From UBA8079 sp049601915 (GTDB lineage: Bacteria > Pseudomonadota > Alphaproteobacteria > UBA6615), in contig JBMYRB010000002.1 in the NCBI GenBank assembly GCA_049601915.1, forward strand, positions 62,001 through 126,000: a stretch of 64,000 nt of DNA. Reading direction: 5' to 3'. A program made the position numbers and the translations under genes. Position 1 is the stretch's first letter. Each line of letters starts with the position of its first letter. This document shows positions 18,462 to 26,264 of the stretch, piece by piece. The notes below the pieces were generated by a model, which saw nothing but the letters and a program-made list of their open reading frames with translations, was not told where the DNA came from and did no database searches.

Positions 18462-19274
18462 TTAGTCCAGATCGCGGAAGGGCGCTTCGCGCTCGGCCAG
18501 CGCGTCCTTGAGGGGCTCGTCGCGCATCTTGCGCATCCAGGCACGTCCCTCCGGCGACGCATGCAGGGACGAGATCGCCTCGACGTTGTAGAGCCAGGAG
18601 CTGGTCAGCCCGGCGTTCTCCTGCTGATGGTTGATGGAAGCCTTGGCGAACTTGATCGCCGATCCGGGCATGCGCGACAGCTTGCGCGCGAGGCGCCGTG
18701 CCTCGTCCATCAGCTGATCACCCGGGACGGCCCGGTTGACGAGATGGATGCGTTCGGCCTCCCGGCCGTCCACCATGTCGCCGGTGTACATCAGCCAGCG
18801 CACATGCCGGATTGGCATGGTCCATGGCATCATCAGCGAGGGCGGTCCGGACGCGTGACGCACCTCCGGCTCCCCGAGCTTCGCATCTTCGGCAGCCAGC
18901 GCCAGATCGCAGCACATAGCGAGCTCGAGGCCGCCGGCCAGCGCGAAGCCGTTGATGGCCGCGATGACGGGCACATCGGAACTCCAGATGGTGCGCAACC
19001 GCTCGCAGTTCGCCGACATGTCCTCGCGCCAGGCCTCGGTGTCCATCTCGAAGTCGTCGCTGATCAGGTCGAAGCCGGTCGTGAAGGCGCGGCCGGCGCC
19101 GGTCAGGATGATCGCGCGAATATCGGGATCCTTCTGCGCATCGCGTACGGCGGCGTCGATGGCATCGAGGAGGTCGAGGTCGAGCGCGTTCAGCTTGTCG
19201 GGACGGTTCATTGTCAGCGTCACGAACGCGTCGTCGGGATCGCGGTCGATAAGGAGTACGGTGTCGTCGGTCAT
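18462..19274 (-). CDS. Enoyl-CoA hydratase/isomerase family protein
   Basis: A 270-residue crotonase-fold protein. It shows VTLTMNRPDKLNALDLDLLD, the first oxyanion-hole segment ILTGAGRAFTTGFDL, the second in INGFALAGGLELAMCCDLAL and the downstream KLGEPEVRHASGPPS region, where the general acid/base glutamate usually lies. ATG 19274 has AAGGAAC upstream. It is 34 bases behind the feruloyl-CoA-synthetase-like gene on the same strand, so the pair could act as ligase plus hydratase/lyase on an aromatic or fatty acid. Crotonase-fold proteins vary widely in reaction, and I cannot see residues that prove feruloyl-CoA hydratase/aldolase activity. Confidence 0.85.
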   Translation of the reverse strand: MTDDTVLLIDRDPDDAFVTLTMNRPDKLNALDLDLLDAIDAAVRDAQKDPDIRAIILTGAGRAFTTGFDLISDDFEMDTEAWREDMSANCERLRTIWSSDVPVIAAINGFALAGGLELAMCCDLALAAEDAKLGEPEVRHASGPPSLMMPWTMPIRHVRWLMYTGDMVDGREAERIHLVNRAVPGDQLMDEARRLARKLSRMPGSAIKFAKASINHQQENAGLTSSWLYNVEAISSLHASPEGRAWMRKMRDEPLKDALAEREAPFRDLD

Positions 19275-19308
19275 TATCCGGGTTCCTTGGGGTTGGACGT
19301 TGCCGGGA

Positions 19309-21063
19309 TCAGATGTTGTCGGGGCAGATAATGCCCGGATCAGGGCTGTCACCATAGAGCCGCTCGACCAGTTCGGCGCGATTGCGCAGACAAGTCTTCT
19401 GGACGAGGTGGCCCTTGTCGTTAATCTCGCCGGCCGAACGGTCGGGCGGGCCTTCCGCGATCGCGGCGCGGAAGACAGAAGTTGAGCTGCCCGGCATGGC
19501 GGCATTGTGGGCTTTCAGTGCCCGGGCCATCTGGGCCTGTAAATCGCCATCATGTTCGGCCATGGCCGCTTCCGTCGGGAACAGAATGGCTGAGATTCGA
19601 GCTTGTCCGGCCCCGGCAATGGCGACGTCCTGAAGATCGGGCGCGCAGGCTGCCAGAAGCGCATGACGCAGGGCACCGACCTTGACCCGCGATCCCGTGG
19701 TCAGCTTGAAGTCCTCGGCCAGTCGGCCGTCGAAGCAAAGCCCGCGCTCGGGAGCATCGTCATGCAAGGCACGGGCGAGATCACCGGTCCGCAGGAACCC
19801 GTCTTCATCAAGAGACAGGCTCTCAAGCCCGCTCGATACTACATAACCCGGCGACACGTTAGGTCCTTGGAACCGAACTTCCAGCGCACCGTCGACCGGC
19901 ACCAGGCGCAAGACGTGGCCTGGCAGGGGGAGACCGATTTCATCCGTGCGCCCCGCCGGCTCATGTCCGAGGCACATCGTTGAGCCGGTCTCCGTGGCGC
20001 CATAGCCCGACAGGACCAGCGGCGGGCCACCGGGTCCGTGGGGGCCCACCGCGACTGCATCGCACAGGCGTTGCCAAGTCTGCGTACCCATGCCCGCACC
20101 GGCGAAGAAAATCAGGTCCAGGCGTTCGAACAGGGCTGCGCGCGTAACCGCATCGTCGGCCAGATGGTCGAGCAACAGGTCGATGCCGTAGGGCACGTTG
20201 ATGTGGATTGTCGGGCGGACAGCACGGATCCGGGCCGCGAATGCTGTCATGTTGTCCGGCTCGGGTGAAGTCTCCACGTGGTAGGCGCCGCCGAACCAGA
20301 TCATCTTATGGAAATTGTCGAGGCCGCCGAAAACGTGATGCCAAGGCAGCCAGTCGATAAGTACGGGACGCCGGGCGGCGAGAAATGGCCAGTGGATCCC
20401 ATAGGCGCATTGGCAGGACGCAATCATGCGCCGGGTGATTGATACGCCCTTGGGGACCCCGGTGGAGCCGGACGTAAAATAGGTCGCGGCGCGGTCGTCA
20501 GGATCGGCGACAGCGCGCGAGAACGGGGTTTCGGGGACTTCTTTCAGTGCGTTCGGCTCGATGATCGAGCCGCACAGAGCGGTCAGCTCCGCGTTGATTT
20601 CTTGTGGCGATGCGACGGTGACGCGTGGCGCGGCGGCGTTGAGGAGGCCCGCCAGTCGCTTGCGCCCGTGGTCCGATGTCAGAAGCAGTGGCGACAGCGG
20701 GACATGAACCAGGTTCGCCTTGAGGCAGGCAAGTTTCAGCGACGCATGCAGCGCACCGGATCCGGCGATGACCGCGACCGTCGCGCCGGGCGCGAGGCCG
20801 CGTTTGACGAGTTCATCCGCCAGCGCGTCGGAGTGGCGATCGATTTCGCCATAGGACGTCGTGAGTATGTCGCCGCTGTTACGCTCGCTGATGAAAGTCG
20901 CGTCACGGTCCAATTCCACCCAATGGTCGAACCGGGCCAGTATGTCGGGCAACAGGCTTGGTAGAACTGCGCGGTTGTGCAGAAGGACCGAGCCATCGGG
21001 CCGATCCTCGCGCTCGATCTGGTTGGGTGCCAGTCTGTCGTCGGACCTGGGGGCGGCGGGCAT
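19309..21063 (-). CDS. Acyl-CoA synthetase, feruloyl-CoA synthetase-like
   Basis: A 584-residue adenylate-forming enzyme (ANL superfamily). The P-loop-like motif is YFTSGSTGVPKGVS, the A5 motif is LSGYGATETGSTMC, the hinge region is FLRTGDLA, and the C-terminal catalytic lysine lies in GEINDKGHLVQK. That last form and the following RAELVERLYGDSP closely resemble the end of feruloyl-CoA synthetases, and the long central part WLPWHHVFGGLDNFHKM also fits that branch. The start is ATG 21063; its binding site is weak, and a longer frame exists. Together with the enoyl-CoA hydratase behind it, it suggests CoA activation of a phenylpropenoid-type acid; there is no vanillin dehydrogenase nearby to confirm the pathway. 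Confidence 0.82.
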   Translation of the reverse strand: MPAAPRSDDRLAPNQIEREDRPDGSVLLHNRAVLPSLLPDILARFDHWVELDRDATFISERNSGDILTTSYGEIDRHSDALADELVKRGLAPGATVAVIAGSGALHASLKLACLKANLVHVPLSPLLLTSDHGRKRLAGLLNAAAPRVTVASPQEINAELTALCGSIIEPNALKEVPETPFSRAVADPDDRAATYFTSGSTGVPKGVSITRRMIASCQCAYGIHWPFLAARRPVLIDWLPWHHVFGGLDNFHKMIWFGGAYHVETSPEPDNMTAFAARIRAVRPTIHINVPYGIDLLLDHLADDAVTRAALFERLDLIFFAGAGMGTQTWQRLCDAVAVGPHGPGGPPLVLSGYGATETGSTMCLGHEPAGRTDEIGLPLPGHVLRLVPVDGALEVRFQGPNVSPGYVVSSGLESLSLDEDGFLRTGDLARALHDDAPERGLCFDGRLAEDFKLTTGSRVKVGALRHALLAACAPDLQDVAIAGAGQARISAILFPTEAAMAEHDGDLQAQMARALKAHNAAMPGSSTSVFRAAIAEGPPDRSAGEINDKGHLVQKTCLRNRAELVERLYGDSPDPGIICPDNI

Positions 21064-21215
21064 GGTGTGTTTTCGGTTGTGCAAAAGTCTCTTTGGAGAT
21101 TCGAACAATGGCAGAGCCGAGCTTGCCTCTGCAACCGGCGACGACAACCTGGCTCTCGCCTTCCGGTACCGGGTCGGGCTAAATCTGTTCGCGAAGATAT
21201 ACTGAGGGAAGTTCC

Positions 21216-21845
21216 ATGACGTCCAGCCCAACCGTGATCGACCACCCGTTGCTGCAGCACAAGATTTCGTTGCTACGTGACAAAAATACGCCGCCGGTTA
21301 TTTTTCGGCTGCTGGTGCGTGAGATTGCCCAACTCATGATGTTTGAGGCAACCCGCGATCTGAGGCTGACCGAACGGGAAATCGAAACGCCCCTGTCGAA
21401 GATGACGGCGCCGGTCTTGGCCGAACCGGGGCCCGTGCTGGCATCGATCATGCGGGCGGGCAATGTGATGCTGGACGCCGGATTGGAGATCATCCCGTCC
21501 GCGAGTGCCTGCCATATCGGAATCTATCGGGATCACGATACCCTCGAGGCGGTCGAGTATTACTTCAATGGCCCGCCGGATATCGCGGAACGCGCACTCT
21601 TAATCGTCGATCCCATGCTCGCGACCGCCAACTCTTCGGTCGACGCGATCTCCCAGCTCAAGGCGCGGAGAGTGAGCGACCTGCGTCTGATCTGCATTCT
21701 TGCGGCGCCGGAGGGATTGGCTGCGCTGGCCGAGGCACATCCCGACGTGCCGGTTTTTGTGGGCACGGTCGACACCCATCTCAACGAGAAGGGTTATATT
21801 GTCCCGGGGCTTGGCGATGCGGGAGACCGCAGCTACGCCACTTGA
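21216..21845 (+). CDS. upp: Uracil phosphoribosyltransferase
   Basis: Converts uracil and PRPP to UMP in pyrimidine salvage. The 209-residue protein has the family length and landmarks: TVIDHPLLQHKISLLRDKNT at the N-terminus, MRAGNVMLDAGLEIIPSA, the PRPP-binding loop VDPMLATANSS (commonly VDPMLATGGS), and the uracil-binding end YIVPGLGDAGDRSYAT. ATG 21216 follows GAGGGAAGTTCC, a strong ribosome binding site. It is divergent from the acyl-CoA synthetase gene and followed after 25 bases by a Gfo/Idh dehydrogenase. In the PRPP loop, Ala-Asn replaces the usual Gly-Gly, a mild change. Confidence 0.95.
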   Translation: MTSSPTVIDHPLLQHKISLLRDKNTPPVIFRLLVREIAQLMMFEATRDLRLTEREIETPLSKMTAPVLAEPGPVLASIMRAGNVMLDAGLEIIPSASACHIGIYRDHDTLEAVEYYFNGPPDIAERALLIVDPMLATANSSVDAISQLKARRVSDLRLICILAAPEGLAALAEAHPDVPVFVGTVDTHLNEKGYIVPGLGDAGDRSYAT

Positions 21846-21870
21846 CGACAACGCCACGGGAGATTGGTCA

Positions 21871-22932
21871 ATGCGGGAACTCAAGCGACTGAATGTCGGA
21901 GTGATCGGCACCGGTTGGGTTGGCGGTATCCGCGCCAATGCCTGTGCTCACAACGCGTTGGTTGATGAGTTGCACATCGCCGAGATCGATCCCGAACGCC
22001 AGGCCGAGATTGCGGCCGAGACCGACCCCACATCGATCACGGATGATTGGCAGACCCTTATCGATGACCCGAAGATCAACCTGATCGTCATCGCGATGAC
22101 GCCGGAGACGGCGCGATTTCCGATCGTGATGACGGCGCTCAACGCAGGCAAACATGTGTTCGTCGAGAAACCCATCGCACCCAGCATTCCCGAGGCCGAA
22201 GAGGCTTACGCGCTGGCCGCGTCGAAGAATCTGAAGATCTCGATCGGCTACTCGCGTCGTTTCGACCCGCGCTACGTTTACGTGAAAAAGGCTCTGATGG
22301 ATGGTGCAATAGGCGAGCCGGTGACCTGCCTGATCTCGCGTCATTCGACCCGCGAGCTGGGTGAGAAGATCACCGGGCGGTCGAAAATGTCGCCGACATC
22401 GATCGGCGGTGTTCATGATCTCGATTTCCTGCTCTGGTGCCTGCAACCGCGCAAGCCGGTGCGGGTCTATTCACAGCAGGCGGGCAAGCTGTTTAGTCAG
22501 AAAAGCGACACGCCCGATCATCAGTGGGTCATGGTCACCATGGATGACGGCACGACCATCACCGTCGGGGTCGGATGGATCCTGCCGGTGGGCTATCCCA
22601 ACTATGTCCAAGCCTGGATCGAGGTGGTTGGCACCGAGGGCGCGCTGACCATCGATGACACCCATAAGGAAGTGCAGTTCAACACCGTCAAAGACGGCAT
22701 TCAGTATCCGATGTCGACGATGCCTGGCGAGCCCGTCGATCATGTCTTCGCCGGTTCCATGTATGACGAGACGAAGCATTTCCTCGAGGCCGTGGCCTAT
22801 GACCGGCCGGCCATGGTCACACCCGACGAAGCGATCCAGGTGATGGAGCTCTATAGTGCCGCCGACCTGTCGGCCGAGCGGGGTGAACCCGTGCTGCTGC
22901 CACGCAACGACGCGTCGTCAACGACCGCCTAG
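21871..22932 (+). CDS. Gfo/Idh/MocA family NAD(P)-dependent oxidoreductase
   Basis: A 353-residue sugar/polyol-type dehydrogenase. The N-terminal Rossmann domain has VGVIGTGWVGGIRANACA and the catalytic-region motif KHVFVEKPIAPS, containing the characteristic EKP. The C-terminal domain includes SIGGVHDLDFLLWCL, where the family's catalytic histidine sits in an xxGVHDxD setting. The resemblance is to inositol 2-dehydrogenase-like proteins, but the substrate cannot be fixed. GGGAGATTGGTCA precedes ATG 21871. It lies 25 bases after upp in the same direction and its end overlaps the end of the opposing alpha/beta hydrolase by 4 bases. Confidence 0.88.
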   Translation: MRELKRLNVGVIGTGWVGGIRANACAHNALVDELHIAEIDPERQAEIAAETDPTSITDDWQTLIDDPKINLIVIAMTPETARFPIVMTALNAGKHVFVEKPIAPSIPEAEEAYALAASKNLKISIGYSRRFDPRYVYVKKALMDGAIGEPVTCLISRHSTRELGEKITGRSKMSPTSIGGVHDLDFLLWCLQPRKPVRVYSQQAGKLFSQKSDTPDHQWVMVTMDDGTTITVGVGWILPVGYPNYVQAWIEVVGTEGALTIDDTHKEVQFNTVKDGIQYPMSTMPGEPVDHVFAGSMYDETKHFLEAVAYDRPAMVTPDEAIQVMELYSAADLSAERGEPVLLPRNDASSTTA

Positions 22933-23840
22933 AGGTATTTCTTGAACCAGGCGGTCGTTTCCCGCGCGACGGTCTCGAAATGTTCCGAGTTGGAGAATTC
23001 GTACACTTGGTTGTGGCGGGCCTCGGGCAGCTCGACCAGTTTCTTCGGCTCACCGCACTTCTCGAAAGTCAGCCGCGCTTCCTCGGGCGGGACCATCACG
23101 TCGTAGCCGGCCGCGAAAAACAGCACCGGGCGCGGGGATATGCGGTCAACCACCCAGTCGGGCTTGTAGCGGAATGCGGCCTCCGCGCTTTCCATGTCCA
23201 CATAGGGATCGTCTGCGGCGCCATGTTCCTTGACGGTCATCGCCGGCTTGTCGGCCGCGTCAGGGTCGAGCGGGTAAATGTCGTAGCGGTAGATGTCCTG
23301 CGTCTCGCCGGTCACCACCCGGTGGCGCGCTTCGGCGCGCACGGCATCGCGGAACTCGTACCAGTCATAGGCCGAGCGCACGGAGCGCAGCCAGCGCTCG
23401 CCGTCATGCACACCCACGGCCGACACGACGACCTTTAGTCGCGGGTCGAAGGCTGCGGCCCAGACGGCGTTGGCGGCGCCGAAGCTCGAGCCGTAGACGC
23501 CGACGCGGGCAGAATCGACGCCGTCGACCGTTTCCAGATAAGTGACGGCGTCGTAGACATTTTGTGCCTGTTCGAGCGGCCGGTGACGTCGTCGCGGGCC
23601 TTCGGCGTCGCCATAGCCGACATAGTCCGGCGCCAGTGCGACGAAACCCTCGCGGGCCATCCGGCGCGGGATATCCACGGTGGCGATATTCTTGCGGCCC
23701 GAGTAGCCGGTCAGGCTGATGACGGCGGGCTGGGGCGGGTCGCCGGGTTTCCAGCTCGCAGGGCGATACAGATGCGCGGCAATCCTGTGACCGTCGCTGT
23801 AGTAGACGATATCCTCGCGGCTAAATTCTTCGGTCGTCAT
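22929..23840 (-). CDS. Alpha/beta hydrolase
   Basis: A 303-residue hydrolase of the dienelactone-hydrolase/acetyl-esterase type. It has the early strand AVISLTGYSGRKN, the nucleophile elbow VYGSSFGAAN with Ser in GxSxG-like context, an aspartate in the segment GYDVMVPPEEARL, and the catalytic histidine near EARHNQVYEF. The start ATG 23840 gives MTTEEFSREDIVYY; an in-frame start near 23912 is possible. It lies on the same strand as, and 77 bases beyond, the LysR gene, so it may be controlled together with it. The role is probably ester or thioester cleavage, not further defined. Confidence 0.85.
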   Translation of the reverse strand: MTTEEFSREDIVYYSDGHRIAAHLYRPASWKPGDPPQPAVISLTGYSGRKNIATVDIPRRMAREGFVALAPDYVGYGDAEGPRRRHRPLEQAQNVYDAVTYLETVDGVDSARVGVYGSSFGAANAVWAAAFDPRLKVVVSAVGVHDGERWLRSVRSAYDWYEFRDAVRAEARHRVVTGETQDIYRYDIYPLDPDAADKPAMTVKEHGAADDPYVDMESAEAAFRYKPDWVVDRISPRPVLFFAAGYDVMVPPEEARLTFEKCGEPKKLVELPEARHNQVYEFSNSEHFETVARETTAWFKKYL

Positions 23841-23917
23841 TGTCCAACATCCATTTTCGTTCGCGGCCGGCAGTTTATTTGCGATCACGATACTGCCGCG
23901 GTCTGCAAACACAATGG

Positions 23918-24820
23918 CTATGCGCGGATTGAGCCGATCTCTTCGACGAGGAAGTCGATGAATGCCCGTGTCTTCAGCGCCAGGGTTCGCTGTGCGGGGT
24001 AAAGAACGAACACCGCGCCCTCGACCCGCTCGAAGTCGGGCAAGAGCCGAATCAGACGGCCGGCCGCGATATCGGCCGCGACCACGTGATAAGGCACGCG
24101 TCCGATCCCCGTGCCGGCAAGCGCGGCTTCGCGTGCGACTGATAGGTTGGAGCTGCTGATGGGACCGTCAACGCGGACCGTGTGGTCGACCCCATCGATG
24201 TCGAAGACCCAGTCCGTTGCCATAATCGCGGCGGTGAGCGGCAGGCAGGCATGATCGACCAGTTGCTTGGGGTGCGCCGGCGTGCCCCATCGCTCGATGT
24301 AGTCCGGGCTGGCGCAAACGACGTGCGGGGTTTCCATGATCTTCCGCGCGACAAGGGAGGAGTCCGGCAAACTCGCGGCGGCGCGAATGACGATATCGAA
24401 ACCATCACCGATCGGGTCGGCGTAATTGTCGGACAGTACGGCGTCGACGCGCACCTCGGGATAGCGGGCAACAAAACGCGGCAGCATGGGTGATACAAAC
24501 ATATGCCCGAAGGAAACAGGCATGGTGACACGCACGAGGCCGCGCGGGGATGCCGTCACGGCATGGACCATCTCCGCACCTTCGCCGAGCGCATCAAGAG
24601 CGGTGGCGACGCTGGCCTGGTAGGCCAGCCCCGCTTCGGTAAGTGCGAGGTGTCGCGTCGTGCGGGCGATTAGGCGCGTGCCGAGCCGCGCCTCCAGCTC
24701 GGCGATTGCCTTACTGACTGTCGAGGGAGACAGGCCCAGCTGTTCGGCGGCACCGCGAAAGCTGCCTGTCTCCGATACGGCGTTGAACATCTCCAAAGAA
24801 CGGGTGGATGGCAGTGTCAT
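23918..24820 (-). CDS. LysR-family transcriptional regulator
   Basis: A 300-residue LysR-type regulator. The winged helix-turn-helix occupies about residues 5-65 (MFNAVSETGSFRGAAEQLGL, then SPSTVSKAIAELEARLGTRL and TRHLALTEAG), and the rest is the ligand-sensing substrate-binding-like domain (VRVTMPVSFGHMFVSPML). It is divergent from the Old Yellow Enzyme gene, with 202 A+T-rich bases between, the classic layout for a LysR regulator and its target. A perfect T-N11-A inverted repeat lies 5 bases upstream of its own start, consistent with autoregulation. The effector could be an electrophilic enone-type compound, by analogy with other LysR/OYE pairs, but this is inference. Confidence 0.92.
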   Translation of the reverse strand: MTLPSTRSLEMFNAVSETGSFRGAAEQLGLSPSTVSKAIAELEARLGTRLIARTTRHLALTEAGLAYQASVATALDALGEGAEMVHAVTASPRGLVRVTMPVSFGHMFVSPMLPRFVARYPEVRVDAVLSDNYADPIGDGFDIVIRAAASLPDSSLVARKIMETPHVVCASPDYIERWGTPAHPKQLVDHACLPLTAAIMATDWVFDIDGVDHTVRVDGPISSSNLSVAREAALAGTGIGRVPYHVVAADIAAGRLIRLLPDFERVEGAVFVLYPAQRTLALKTRAFIDFLVEEIGSIRA

Positions 24821-24824
24821 AAAC

Positions 24825-24839
24825 GTGAAGCTACTTCAC
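24825..24839. promoter_or_regulatory. LysR-type box (T-N11-A inverted repeat)
   Basis: The sequence GTGAAGCTACTTCAC is a perfect inverted repeat with 6-base arms around CTA. Its inner TGAAG-N3-CTTCA fits the T-N11-A rule of LysR regulators. It starts 5 bases upstream of the LysR ATG and faces the OYE gene across the A+T-rich spacer, so it is a likely operator for the neighbouring LysR protein. Confidence 0.65.
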
Positions 24840-25022
24840 TAATAAAATGAAATCTATTGGATTGCTGAATTTATTGGAAATTGCGATGGTTTGCGTCATA
24901 TCGAATGCGCGCGCATTTCCGATCAGGTGTACGATATCTCTGCGCCTGTGATTTGGCTTGGTATGTCGACCAGTGCTGATCGAGCTGAACGCGCCAGAAT
25001 TAGAACCTGAGGGGAATCTTCA

Positions 25023-26108
25023 ATGTCCGAGTACAGCAATTTGTTTCAGAGCTACGATATGCGCGGCATGGCGCTGCCGCATCGTATTGCGATGGCGCCG
25101 ATGACACGCAGCCGCGCTGGCGAGGGCGATGTTCAGGGCGAGATGAATGCGGAATATTACGTGCAGCGCGCGTCTGCGGCTCTGATCGTGACGGAGGGTG
25201 TGCAGCCGAGCGTCGATGGCAAGGGCTATTGCCGGACCCCTGGTATCCACACGGATGAGCAGGTCGCGGGCTGGAAGCTGATCACCGACGCAGTACATGC
25301 GAAAGGCGGCCGGATTGTGTGCCAGTTGATGCATGCCGGCCGGATCGCGCATCCGCTGAACAAGAGCGGCGGAAATATCGTCTCGGCTTCGGCGGTACAG
25401 GCCGGTGGCCAGATGTTCACGGTGCAGGAGGGTCCGCAGGATCATCCGGTTCCCCACGCATTGACGACTGACGAGGTGAAGGCAACGATCGCGGATTTCC
25501 GGCATGCCGCCGAATGCATCCAGCGCGCCGGTTTTGACGGCGTCGAGCTGCATGCCGGTCAAGGCTATCTGCCGATGCAGTTTATGTCACCCAACGTGAA
25601 CCAGCGCGATGATGAGTATGGCGGCTCGGTCGCCAACCGTGTGCGGTTCCCGATCGAAATTATGGAACAGCTGGTCGACGTGATGGGCGCCGACAAGGTG
25701 GGCATCCGCATTGCGCCGGGCAACACCTTCAATGATGTGAAGGATGACCATCCCGAAGAGACCTACACGGCGCTTTTGCAGGGTATTCGTCCGCTGAACC
25801 CGGTCTACCTGCATGTGGTTACGCCGTTCCCGCATATGAGCCACGCCGTGCCGGAAAACATGACGGAGCTGGCCCGCAGCAATTTCGAGGGCACGCTGAT
25901 CCGCAACGGTGGATACACGCCGGAGAGCGCGGATGCCGCGATCGCGTCTGGCGAGGCGGATCTGGTGGCCTTCGGGAAGATGTTCCTGGCGAACCCGGAT
26001 CTGCCGAAGCGGTTCGAGGTGGGCGCGGAGCTCAACGAGTGGGACATGGATACGTTCTATGCACCGGGGCCCAAGGGCTACATCGACTACCCGACCCTGG
26101 AAGGATGA
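25023..26108 (+). CDS. Old Yellow Enzyme family NADH:flavin oxidoreductase / alkene reductase
   Basis: A 361-residue FMN-dependent ene-reductase of the NemA/OYE class. It begins with LFQSYDMRGMALPHRIAMAP and MTRSRAGEGDV, has QLMHAGRIAHP, the active-site helix VELHAGQGYLPMQFMSP and NQRDDEYGGSVANRVRFP, then the FMN-phosphate region near LIRNGGYTPESADAA. The active-site pair is normally His-x-x-Asn or His-x-x-His before Gly-Tyr; here it is His-x-x-Gln (HAGQGY), while the following proton-donor Tyr is kept. A strong binding site, GAGGGG, precedes ATG 25023. It is divergent from a LysR regulator that probably controls it. Likely role: reduction of activated C=C bonds or nitro-compounds. Confidence 0.92.
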   Translation: MSEYSNLFQSYDMRGMALPHRIAMAPMTRSRAGEGDVQGEMNAEYYVQRASAALIVTEGVQPSVDGKGYCRTPGIHTDEQVAGWKLITDAVHAKGGRIVCQLMHAGRIAHPLNKSGGNIVSASAVQAGGQMFTVQEGPQDHPVPHALTTDEVKATIADFRHAAECIQRAGFDGVELHAGQGYLPMQFMSPNVNQRDDEYGGSVANRVRFPIEIMEQLVDVMGADKVGIRIAPGNTFNDVKDDHPEETYTALLQGIRPLNPVYLHVVTPFPHMSHAVPENMTELARSNFEGTLIRNGGYTPESADAAIASGEADLVAFGKMFLANPDLPKRFEVGAELNEWDMDTFYAPGPKGYIDYPTLEG

Positions 26109-26225
26109 GTTCGCGAATAAGGCGGTGGCCGGTCTGTAATCTTGCGATCGGCCCCTCCGACCGCGGCAAACCATCACCAGAGTGACGTTTACCGCGATAC
26201 CGGCTGAGGATAAGAATAGACAAAC

Positions 26226-26241
26226 GCCGGGCAAACCCGGC
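26226..26241 (+). other. GC-rich hairpin in the leader of the M24 gene
   Basis: GCCGGG-CAAA-CCCGGC is a perfect 6-base stem with a 4-base loop. It ends about 10 bases before the AGGGAG ribosome binding site of the next gene. No T-run follows, so it is not a typical terminator; it may influence translation or mRNA stability. Confidence 0.4.
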
Positions 26242-26264
26242 CGTGACATTCAGGGAGATGCAGC

